Source: Monoraphidium neglectum (taxonomy: Eukaryota > Chlorophyta > Chlorophyceae > Sphaeropleales > Selenastraceae). Taken from it: DNA of 22,904 nt. The stretch is taken from NCBI RefSeq assembly GCF_000611645.1, contig NW_014013327.1:9066-31969 (forward strand), read 5' to 3'. This document shows positions 8,646 to 18,131 of this stretch, piece by piece. Every line of letters starts with the position of its first letter. Position 1 is the first letter of the stretch. The notes under the pieces are model-generated. The model saw nothing but the letters and a program-made list of their open reading frames with translations, searched no databases and had not been told where the DNA came from. The translations under genes and the position numbers were made by a program.

Positions 8646-10246
8646 TCACCACCACTGCAGCAGCACGCTTAGCAGCCAGACCACGTGGTGCCAGCACTTC
8701 CCGTAGAACCCAAAGATCATGATCAGCCACCACTCCATGTTGCGCGGGCTGGGCAGCTTGCCGTCCTGCCAGTACAGCGTCACAAAGGGCACCACCACCG
8801 CCCAGATGATGTTGTTGGGCACCAGGAAAAGGTACCCCAGGATCCACAGCGCGGGGATGAGCACGCGGTCAACGATGAAGACCTCCCAGAACCACCGCTC
8901 GTTCTCCATCCGGTTGCGCCAGTACCACACGCGCTCGCCCTCCGCCAGCAAGAACGTCTCGTAGCGCCGGTCCGCGAACAGCGCCCGCCACCGCGCCAGC
9001 AGCGCGGCGGGGACGGCCAGCGGCGCCATGGCCACGGCGCGCGCCGCCGCGCGCAGCTGCAGCGCGGTGATCGCGGCGACCTTCACGCCCGGCGACTGCA
9101 GGTGCGCGCGCGCGGCGTCCAGGTCGGACTGCATGCGCTCGACGCTGCTGGGCAGCAAGCCGTCCGCGGCGGCGCGGCGGGCGGCGGCGAGCTCCTCATC
9201 CGTCGGGTTGATGACCTCGGCCAGCGCCTGGGCCTCAGCGAGCACCTCCGCCTCGTAGCGCGCCCGCTTGACGTCGCTGCGGCGGTCGGGGCGGCGCAGG
9301 CGAGGGCGAGGCGTGCGGTGAGGCTTTAGGGTCTCCAAGCAAGAGGGCAGCAAGACGAGGCGGGCCCTCCAAGCAAATCGGGGCCGGCAGCCCCCTGCCT
9401 CGGCAACCGCTCGCCGCTGAGACTGCGTGAGCAAAGCAGCAGCATCCCCCTACTCCCCTCAGCCTCAGCGCCCGCGCCCATGCAGCCCCTCCCCCTGCTG
9501 CGGACGCGTGCGCACCGCTTCAACTGCGTCGCCTCCTCCAGCCGCTCCTGCTGCTCTTCGATCTGCGCGTCCACCTTCTGAACGATCTCCGGCGGCTCCT
9601 GCCGCTTGCGAGACAGCTCTAGGTACTGCCGCCGCCCGCTGAAGAACTCCCTGAAGCGGAGGGACCAATAGGCTGAGAAATCGGCCTTGTTGGGGTCGGC
9701 CTTATCCTCCTCGCCCCCCTTCTTCTTGCCGCCCTGCTTTGAGCCGCCGCCGCCGCCACTGGGTTTGCCGCTGCCGCCAGGCTTGCCGCCGCCCCCGCTG
9801 CCGCCCTTGGACGCCGCGGCCAGGACGCCACGGCGCGGGTGGTGAACGGCAGGGCCGGTCGGGGGCGCAGCGATGGCGCGCAGGCCGGAGGCCAGGCCTC
9901 TGCTCGTTTGTGAGACAGCGATGGCGAGGGACGTACTGCACGCCGCCACGCCGCTGCCGCAGCTGCTGCCGCTGCATGACGGCTCATCTGCCAACCACGG
10001 CGCCGCCGCTGGGGGCGCTGCTACGAATGGCTTCGCACGGCGTGCGCGCTGCAACCGGCCGGCTGCCGCTGCATGGGTTGGGCGACCAGAATTCAGCGCC
10101 CCAGCGGCGCAGTTCCGGTTTGGACCTGCCAACGCGCACCAGCGTAAACAGCATATATGTTTGGTGTCAGCAGCCTCACGTTGTAAGGGACGCCACGCAA
10201 GAAAGTTATGCGTCAATGAAGGCAGCCCGTTGGCTGCCAGCGGCAC
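8646..10246 (-). CDS. Probable organelle membrane protein: coiled coil plus Trp-rich C-terminal membrane segments
   Basis: Two exons are clear: upstream to 9516, and 9276-8646. They are joined by donor AAGCG|GTGCGC and acceptor CCGCAG in matching phase. Order of regions: a transit-peptide-like stretch ending GVLAAAS; a Gly/Lys/Ser-rich linker; a conserved-looking segment (YWSLRFREFFSGRRQYLELS); a charged coiled coil (about 9610-9520 and continuing into exon 2); a helical segment; WYWRNRMENERWFWEVF; then two or three hydrophobic segments (ALWILGYLFLVP, IIWAVVVPFVTLYW, WWLIMIFGFYGKCWHHVVWL) to the stop. It is probably a plastid envelope or thylakoid protein (inference); I do not recognise the family. 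The frame is open up to about 10246 but contains no ATG there, so the true start must lie in an unseen upstream exon, or the sequence is frameshifted. The coordinate 10246 is only the limit of the open frame. Confidence 0.75.
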
Positions 10247-10796
10247 GCGGAGAGCGGCGGCCCAATGTGTTGGGAGGCGAGCTGCGGCAGCGTGACACCA
10301 CCATCAGCCGGCTGCTTCACCTGATAATCTATTTGGTCTCATAAGCTGCTGCTGCGCCAGCATCTTGCCCTAATTGGCGCAGCAGTCTACAAAAGACTTT
10401 TTGCCAGCGGGGCTTGTGCCAATGATTGTCTTGCGCTCAATGAAAGACGTTGCTTATACACCTCTGCCACTGCTTCAAGAAATCTAGACAGTGCAACAGC
10501 TCAGATCGCCGCGTCGGGATCTATGGCAGTCGTCACTGTTTGCAATGCGTCAGATAACCTACATCAGAATTGCGAAAGCACGTTCTGGGAGGCATTTCTG
10601 GACGGAAAATACCCGCCAAACTCCTGCGAGCAGTGCACGCCTGCCAGCTGCTACCGTGGCCTCGTCACACCCTGGTCACACCAACCCCACCCCGGCACTG
10701 TGCGCAGAGTTTGACCTGCCCTGGCATGACCAGCACCGCCACATTCAACCAACAGCCTCAAACAGCTGCCCATCGGTTAGCATGACCGACAACAAA
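10247..10796. other. Intergenic spacer, no supported gene
   Basis: This region has lower GC and should include the promoter and possible first exon of the membrane-protein gene ending at 8646. Open frames on both strands are short and unstructured. No RNA gene was recognised. Confidence 0.4.
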
Positions 10797-11019
10797 TTAC
10801 ACTGTGTGGATGCAGTGCTGCGCAACCTGCCTGCAGCGCGCAAGACGTGGGGCTATCACCGGGGTGGTGGCGCCTGAGGCGCTCACCCGGCCATCGCGCC
10901 CCGCGCGCGGATGCAATGTGAAGCGGTGTACAGCGTGATTGCCTGAAGCGCGCTGAACACAGGGCTATCACGGGGGTTTGTGCACCATCAGGCACTCGCC
11001 CGGCCGTCGCGCCCCGCGC
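10795..11019. repeat. Diverged tandem duplication, unit about 112 bp
   Basis: Two copies begin GGCTATCAC at 10851 and 10963. Both continue through an imperfect match to a shared core (CCCGGCC, one variable base, TCGCGCCCCGCGC). The flanks also match imperfectly (TGCGCGCTGCAGGCA versus CAGCGCGCTTCAGGCA on the minus strand). Identity is partial, with small indels. A weaker third copy may follow at about 11020-11090. It lies in the predicted 3' UTR of the coiled-coil gene. Confidence 0.6.
10797..10801 (-). terminator. Possible TGTAA poly(A) signal of the coiled-coil gene
   Basis: The minus strand reads TGTAA about 450 nt downstream of the stop at 11252. It is the nearest such word on that strand, implying a long 3' UTR that includes the tandem duplication at 10795-11019. 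Confidence 0.35.
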
Positions 11020-11251
11020 CCATCATCCGCATGGTGTGCGACAACCATGCAAGCGTGCAACAGATGCAGAGCGTTCGCATCCTCCAGCGCATTTTCCATT
11101 TGCCTGGCCCAGTCACAGAAACCAGGTAAGGAGGAGCTGGCTGCCACGGCCGCTAAAACACGTGCTGGGCCGGCAGTGGGCGGGCAAAGCGCCGCCGCAG
11201 AAAACCGCATGCCAGCAAAGCTGATCTAATGTAGCAATTCATGCCGGTGCA

Positions 11252-14200
11252 TCACCCCCTGCTGCGGCGCTGCGCTGCCCTGCCTGCCGCCAGCAGCCCG
11301 CCCGCCGCCACAACTGCCAGCCCCACCACCGCCCTGGCCCACCCGCTGCGGCGCCCGCCGCTGGCGCGTGCGGTAACTACTTGGGCCGCATCGCCACCAG
11401 GCTGTTGCTGCTCCTGCTGCTGCTGCTGCTGCTCCTCGTCCTCCTCGCCCTCTGCTCCAACTTCGCTGCCGCGCGCCCCAAAGCTCTCGAGGTGCAGCGG
11501 AGTTGCCGCCCTCAGCTCAAGGGGCCGCACGATGGAGCTGGGGCCTCCACCGCTGCCGCCGCTCAAAGATCCGATGCTGCTGCGGCGCAGGCTGCGGGCG
11601 CCCATGCCGGGCATGGCCACAGGCGTCCCGGGCTGGGGGCTGTGGTCGTTCGGCCCCATGGGGCCGATTGACACCCCCCGCAAACGCCCCCCCATTGTCG
11701 GCTGCACCTGTGGAGCAGCCGTGTTTGGGGTCGAACTGTCAATCCTGCTGATCTGCGCCGCCATAGGCGCCTGCTCTTGCTGTGACGCCTCCGCCTCCGC
11801 CGCAACCCCGTCCCTCACACGCCTCATCAGCTCCGCCGCACGCACCTCCTCCCGCTGCGCTGAAAAGCTGCGCACCTCGCACGCCGCGGCCTCGGCAGCC
11901 CGCCTGGCCTCGCGCTCAGCCTGCGCGTCCTGCTGGGCCGCCGCCAGCTGTGCCACCAGCTCCGCCACCGTCGACTCCGCCACGCTGGCACGCTCCTCTG
12001 CAGCGGCCGCCCGCCGCCGCTCGCCCTGCGCCTCGTCCGCGTGCCGCCNNNNNNNNNNNNNNNNNNNNNNNNNNNNNNNNNNNNNNNNNNNNNNNNNNNN
12101 NNNNNNNNNNNNNNNNNNNNNNNNNNNNNNNNNNNNNNNNNNNNNNNNNNNNNNNNNNNNNNNNNNNNNNNNNNNNNNNNNNNNNNNNNNNNNNNNNNNN
12201 NNNNNNNNNNNNNNNNNNNNNNNNNNNNNNNNNNNNNNNNNNNNNNNNNNNNNNNNNNNNNNNNNNNNNNNNNNNNNNNNNNNNNNNNNNNNNNNNNNNN
12301 NNNNNNNNNNNNNNNNNNNNNNNNNNNNNNNNNNNNNNNNNNNNNNNNNNNNNNNNNNNNNNNNNNNNNNNNNNNNNNNNNNNNNNNAGCCAGCACCGCC
12401 CTCGACGCGGCCGCATCCGCCGCCAGGCGGGCGGCACGCTCACGCGCAGCCGCTGCGCGGCGCGCCGAGGGCAGCGTGTTGCAGCGCGCCTTCTCGCGCT
12501 CCGCCTCCGCCCTGGCGGCCTCGACGCTGCGCCGCAGCTCCTCTATTGCAGCGGCGTCCTCCCGCCGCTGCTGCTCCGCTGCCTCCTTGCACGCCGCGTG
12601 CTTGCCCCGCTCCAGCGCGAACAGCCGCCGCGACTCATCCCGCTGCGCCTTGAACGCCTCGGCCTGCCGGGTGGCCTGGTTGACGGTGAGGGCCGGCCGG
12701 CCTGGGGGAAGCTGCAGCAATGAATGGGCGGGCAAGGGGTGGGGGAGCAGGTCACTAACAGGTACCATCCATGGTGGTTGGATGGAGAATCAACGCAGCG
12801 CAAGCCAGTCGCACGTGCACGCCGCTACCTGCTTCATTACGCTATCACCAACTCAAACGGCGCACCCATTGTCTACGTTAACCCTCCAATCTGGCCTCGG
12901 CGCAAGGCTCCTCACCGGGAGCCAGGCGTCAAACCAGTCCATCGCCTCTGCTGCAGCACATGCCGTCAGCGCCGCATGCTGCGCCGCGCCGCCACCCTCC
13001 GCCTGGGCCCCCTGCTCCCCCACCACACCCCTCCCAGCCTGCGCCGCGCCGCACTGGCCGCGCTCTGCACGCACAGCAGCGCTCGCGGCACCACCGCTGC
13101 CACTCGCTGCGGCCCCCGCACTGACCAACCCCGTCTCAATCCCTGACTCTGGCACCCCCTCGTCCGCGTTGCTCCCTGCCCTGGTCTCATAGCGCTCTGG
13201 CGCCGGCACCGCGAAACCCTTCTCTCCGTCGCAACCCTCGCCGCACCCCTGGCATTCAGCCAGTGCTGCGGCGTCTGCGTGCCCGTCGCAGCTGATCGCC
13301 GTGCCGACCGCGCCGGCCACTCCCACGTCCCTCGCTGGCACGCCCACGCTCTCGCGGCCCTCCTCCCCCTCCCGGTCCTGTGCCGCCACCACGGCCGCGC
13401 CCTCACCCTTGCCGCCCTGGCTGCCCGCGCCGCCCTCCAACGCAGCCGCGGGCTTGTACTCCGCGCTCACCACCACCTCGGAGGCAACCAGTGTGCCGTT
13501 GGGGGCGGCAGGGGCATGCTTGTTGCTGGTGGCGAGGGCCTTGGTTACGGCAGACTTTGACTTCTTTGCGGCGGCGTCCTGGGGGATTGCGCAAAGTTGT
13601 TGCAGGATTGAGCAGGCCGGTCAATGCAGCGTGCGCACAAGAAGAGGGGATGGCGTTGCAAAAAAGAGGGCAAGGTGCACACAGCATGGTCACAACATCG
13701 TCTTCGGTGGCGCTTGGCAGGAAAATGCACCCTACAATGGCCTGCAAGACCAGTCTAGCCATTCGGACCGGAAGATATAAGGGATGCAGTGCTCCCCGAG
13801 ACTCAGACACACCCACCATTTGCTACCTTTCAGCGCACGCAACCCGTCGTCTGCTGCCCCTCTCGCCCCTCGCACCTTGGTGCAGGCCGCCTTGTGGGTT
13901 GCCGTCCTCCTGCCTCCCACCACCCGGCAGGCCCCCGCGGCGCTGGCGACCTTGCCAAATGCAGCGGGCTGGTCCTGGACGCTGCTTGATGCCTGGGGAT
14001 GGTGTGGGAGTCATGTTGGCATCCCGTCCAGAGACCCATGCAGTTCAGCGCTTCCACGCAGCCTTCTTCTGGTGTGTGCAGAGTTATTGGGATCTTCACC
14101 CGCATTCACTACGAGGGCAATCAATGCAACAACCGGGCATTGCAGACCCACCTCCTTGGTGCCGGGTACACCGTTGGCAGCGGGCGCCTTGACCCCGGTT

Positions 14201-16314
14201 GCGGCGGCGCCGCTGCCCTTGGCGGCGCTGGAGGGAACCTGTGGTTGCCAGATTGGGGCGTGAGTTGCGTCCCACGCATACGCGTTCCAGACCAGGCCAA
14301 GCAACATGATGAGGAAGGCTGCATCGTCCTGCACGACAGGAAGAGGCAGATCAATCAGACCCGGTTCAAACCCACCCACAGCCAACGCTACCTTGGAGGT
14401 GCTCTTCTTCTTGCCACTCTTGCCCTTCTGAGCCTTCTCGCTGATATGCGCGTTGCCCCCGGTGCCACTGCCAGCATGCGGCGCGGCCTTGTTGCCGTTG
14501 TCCTTGGACTTCACGTTGTCCTCGGCCTTGCTGCCGGCCAACACCTGCTGTGTTCGATGTGAGTTTGCGGGCACGTGGATTGCAGCAAGGGGCAGTCATC
14601 AATGACAAGCGTGTGGAATTGTCTTGCCCACCTCACTATCAATCTGTGAAAGGGACAGCAAGTGTAACAAGCTCTTGCACAAGGTCAAACGATACTGTCT
14701 GCTGTCCATTGTGTTGGGACGCGGCGCACCAAAACGAGCCGCTCAGAGCACGGCGGTAGGTTGGCGTCCGTCTCACCAGCACTCGTGGCCCACCAGGCCT
14801 GCCCAGGCTCACCTTGCCGTCCCCGACAGCACCCTCAGTCTCCGCATGTGCCGTGGCCCCGCCCGTTGCATGCTCGCCCGTGCCGCCGCCCTCCCCCGCG
14901 TTCGCGCCCAGGCAGCCGCCGCCCTCGGCCCCAACCAGCTCCTCTGGCACCGCGGCTATGACCGCCGAGGGCCCCCTGGTCATCAGCACATCAGCGTAGG
15001 AGGCGCTGCCCCACGACGCTACTGACAGCCGGCGCAGGGGGTCGGCATTTGCATGGCTGCAGTCGCTGCTGCTGGGTGCAGGCTTGGGGTTGACAGGCGC
15101 GGATGTGGCCCTGATGAGGACCTTGATACCGCCGCTGGACGCCTGCACGGCGATATTCAAAGAGAAGTTGGCATAATGAGCGGGGATGATGAAATGTCTG
15201 GCGCAGGTTCAAGGGTAGCAGATGCATCGGCTCATTCCTTGGGGGCTGTTGTGTTGGCCCCGCGCCTGGCGCGGCTTATGAAGCACACCTTGTTTGTGGG
15301 CGGCAACGGGGAGCTTGCCGCGCCCTTGAGCCGCGCCTTGCTCAATCCCTTGCCCGCCGGCGCCGCCTCCTTGGAGGGCGCAGCGTCGGGTTTTGACGTA
15401 GTACTGCTGGCGGGTGTGGTGGGGGTGTTCTTGCCCTGCCAAGCAGGTGAAGCATAAGGCAGGGCAGAATGAGGACGGCTTGATGGGTGTGTATGCCCAG
15501 TACTCTAACATAGCCCATCCATAATCTCATCAACTCTAAGTGGCCAGTACACGACAGGCTGAGCTGGCACATGTGGCGGTATGTTGGTGGAGCGGCTCTC
15601 GCGTCTTACTCAAGTCATACTCAGGTCTGGCGTGGACTTGTCACGGTGATGCAGCTACACGCTTGCTTTTTGAACCCGTCCACACCTTAGCCTTGGGAGC
15701 CTTGGCCTTGGCCTCAGTGCTCTTGCTGGCCTTGGGAGTCTGTGGCGGCCCTCCCTTGGGGGCCTGGCGGGTGGCGCGCTGAGGGGTGGGGAGCACCTGT
15801 GGTTGCGTCGCAGCAGCAGATAGAGGCCCCAGATGAGACAATGCTGGTTTACGCATGAAAGGCAACTAGGAGGAACACTGATACATGAGTTTATCAATTC
15901 AGAGTGAGCAAGTGCGAAGATCAGATTGCCGCCTTCTGTGATTCAAGGAGGATTGCAGCTGTGACGCATGCAGAGGATTACAACCTGCGCCCTCTGCCGC
16001 CCGCAGCCCCGGCCCGCCTCACCTCCTTCTCTGCGCCCTCCTTCAGACCGTGCAGGCTGGCGAAGCTGTTGGCCAGCAGGCTCTTGGCCACTTGGTCGGC
16101 GGTGACCTCGGCACTGCTGCAGGGCCTCAGGTCCTGGCGGAGTGGGGGATGGGGGCAGGGAGAGGGGGATCGGCAACAGGCGGTCATACGACTGCCGTTG
16201 CAGCAAACAGCACCAGAGGAAGGCTGGCGCGTTTGAAACGTGATAAATTTGTGCGTTAGATCTGCATGCATGCGCGTGTGCGCACGCACTCACGCACGCA
16301 CGCACGCACGCACA

Positions 16315-16349
<35 letters not shown>

Positions 16350-16700
16350 CTGCCATGAGCCCTTCTCTGCAAAGCAAATGAACACCATCGCCGCACGCTG
16401 CACATGCACCAACCTTGATGGTATTACGATGCCCGGCCGGGGCCCACCCGCCCTGCATGGCACAGGAGGGAAAGTGCGCGCGTGGCCGTGAGGCGGCTGG
16501 ACTGTGCACTGAGCAGCCCTCTGAGATGGCCGTGCTATACACTGCAGTGACCAGAAATGCAAACCGAGGGCAAGATCAGTGCACATTCCTCCATGCCCGC
16601 GTGCGCACGGGACGCTGCGGTGCTGCGGGGGCGCCGCACACACCTTGTCCGCATTTCGGCGGCACTGCATGTGCGCAGCTGCGCGCGCATCCGTCACCAT
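11252..16700 (-). CDS. Multi-exon Lys/Ala-rich, coiled-coil protein with C-terminal membrane anchor (interrupted by assembly gap)
   Basis: Modelled exons are 16700-16644, 16133-16023, 15796-15686, 15435-15289, 15142-14813, 14547-14392, 14238-14152, 13992-13876, 13578-12916, 12711 into the gap, and gap to 11252. All nine modelled introns have GT-AG ends and phase 0. The first 590 or so residues are disordered and rich in Lys, Ala, Pro, Thr and Gly (e.g. KASKSTEAKAKAPKAK, KGKSGKKKSTSK). Next comes a conserved-looking AEAMDWFDAWLP, then a long Arg/Glu/Ala coiled coil on both sides of the gap (EELRRSVEAARAEAEREKAR; AAAQQDAQAEREARRAAEAA), a Ser/Gly linker, a Glu/Gln run, and a membrane segment WARAVVGLAVVAAGGLLAAG (11341-11282) followed by a short basic tail. 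This architecture suggests a tail-anchored scaffold or tether; no family is recognised. ATG 16700 sits in a good context (AACAAGATGG), but the 19-residue first exon is the weakest part. Confidence 0.65.
11408..11450 (-). repeat. Gln/Glu-coding CAG/GAG tract
   Basis: In the minus-strand frame this encodes EEDEEQQQQQQEQQQ, between the Ser-rich linker and the C-terminal membrane segment of the coiled-coil protein. It is a trinucleotide repeat with probable length variation. Confidence 0.8.
12049..12387. other. Assembly gap (339 N)
   Basis: There are 339 consecutive N inside the coiled-coil region of the minus-strand gene. The reading frame before the gap (codon starts divisible by 3) differs from the frame after it (remainder 1). 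So the true missing length is not a multiple of three, or the gap hides an intron. Confidence 0.98.
16291..16347. repeat. Compound microsatellite (CACG)n(CA)n
   Basis: About six CACG units are followed by about sixteen CA units on the plus strand (TG on the transcript strand). It lies in the 510-bp first intron (16643-16134) of the coiled-coil gene. Confidence 0.95.
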
Positions 16701-18131
16701 CTTGTTGCCCGGTGAGTAGGTCAGCTTTGTTCAACACAACGTGGTCGCACTGGGCGCTCAGGGGTAGCTGCTCTTGTGAACTGCTGAACAGCGGGCCGAG
16801 GGAGGAGGGTGCAGGAGCGCGCAACGCGTCAGCAGCGGTGCAGCTCGCTGCGCGGGACGGTAGGTGGGCTGCCGCCGCGCAGCAGGGCCTTCTTGCGGGT
16901 CATTGGTGGTTATGTTTCTCGTATAATGGCCGTAAAGCATGCGAACAAGCTTGCTTGGGGCCTGTGGGGCGCTCAACCCGCTCGGAAACGGGTGCATGCT
17001 TCGCGGGCAAAGGCTTAGATGTCGTCCCTACCACAAGCTTCTCATGATGATTATCAATTGGCAAATGACGAGCTGGCCGAGAGTTGTGGGCCTGCTCCCG
17101 TCTCTGCAGTCGGAGCTGGGGTCGTCGGGTCCAACTTCCTTCGGCACACTGCAGGTGGTCTGTCCTTTCGTTTTGGTACATTTCCAGAATTTAAACGCTC
17201 AGTGTGTGTCACAAGAGGGCCTCGGGGCGGCGCCGAGGCCTGGCAGGGTGTCATGTGGGCACGACAGCAATTTCAGGACATAGTTCAGCCGGCTGCAGGT
17301 ACCCATACCTTGAATAGCATGATACAATATCGCAGCAGTCACCCAGTGTACATAAAGGAATGTGCTGGCCCCAACTACACGCTCAGCTAGTGCAGCACGC
17401 GACACCACAGAAGGCAGGCATGGCTTGCCGGTGTGCGTGCCGGCCGCATGCGCCCTGGACCAACCTTGACAAGTGCGGCCACCCCCATCATGAGGACTGT
17501 CCCTGCAGACGGCCTGGTGGGACGCCACGAATTGTTGCTGTGCAGCCAAGCCATGCAGCCTGCTGATCCGGCTCCGCGCCCACCAGCAGCCTAAATGGCT
17601 GTGGGCGTGCACTGCGTTGCGCTGATGTGTTGATTGCCCGTGGCGGCGCCTGCTCGTGCTCGAGGCGCACGCATCGCGCGGCCGACGCAGGGAGCTGTCC
17701 AACTGTCACAGCACAGCGCCTGCCGCGACATATCCATGTAGGCTGTCTGTGTCACAGAGACGTGCAAGGTTGGAACAGCACCAGGCAGCACTTTGGGGAG
17801 ACTTCAATGCTGGCAACACCAGCGCTACGCACAGCGCTCGAAGCGATGGCAGCACAACAAGAAGGGGCAACTCTGGCGAAATCAGGTCACCCTGTGTACT
17901 TCGTCTGTGTAAGGATCAATGATTACTCACAATTCTGAGTGACTCGCGATCTGTGGGTGCTCGCCACATGATCAAAGGCATATCATACATCAGTCAAATG
18001 ATTGAACGATTCGCATACAATATCATAAACCGCAATCTAAGAGCCTCGACGCCTACTCTGATGAACCCAATATTGCCTGAAGTCAGCGGATATTGATAGA
18101 AGCCCTGTGCCAGCCATCAACAGTACGGGAT
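16701..18131. other. Divergent intergenic region, presumed two promoters
   Basis: About 1.4 kb separates the start of the minus-strand coiled-coil gene from the start of the plus-strand Gln/Ser-rich gene. The last 200 bp before 18132 are distinctly AT-richer. A 123-codon plus-strand frame (ATG 17019 to 17390) is open, but its codons end in A/T far more often than those of the real genes here and it has no recognised motif. No RNA genes or mobile elements were identified. Confidence 0.45.

Noticed and set aside
10777..11210. Minus-strand frames with a possible acceptor (GACTGGGCCAG) near 11125
   Set aside because: They overlap the tandem duplication, the two copies are in different frames, and no exon chain could be built; treated as 3' UTR.
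14355..14378. GGTTCAAACCC, similar to a tRNA T-arm
   Set aside because: The flanking bases cannot form the T stem and no acceptor or anticodon arms are present; it lies in an intron.
16576..16824. Minus-strand peptide containing VVLNKADLL, resembling a GTPase NKxD motif
   Set aside because: No P-loop or other G motifs are in the neighbourhood and it lies immediately upstream of the predicted ATG at 16700; most likely chance sequence in the 5' UTR.
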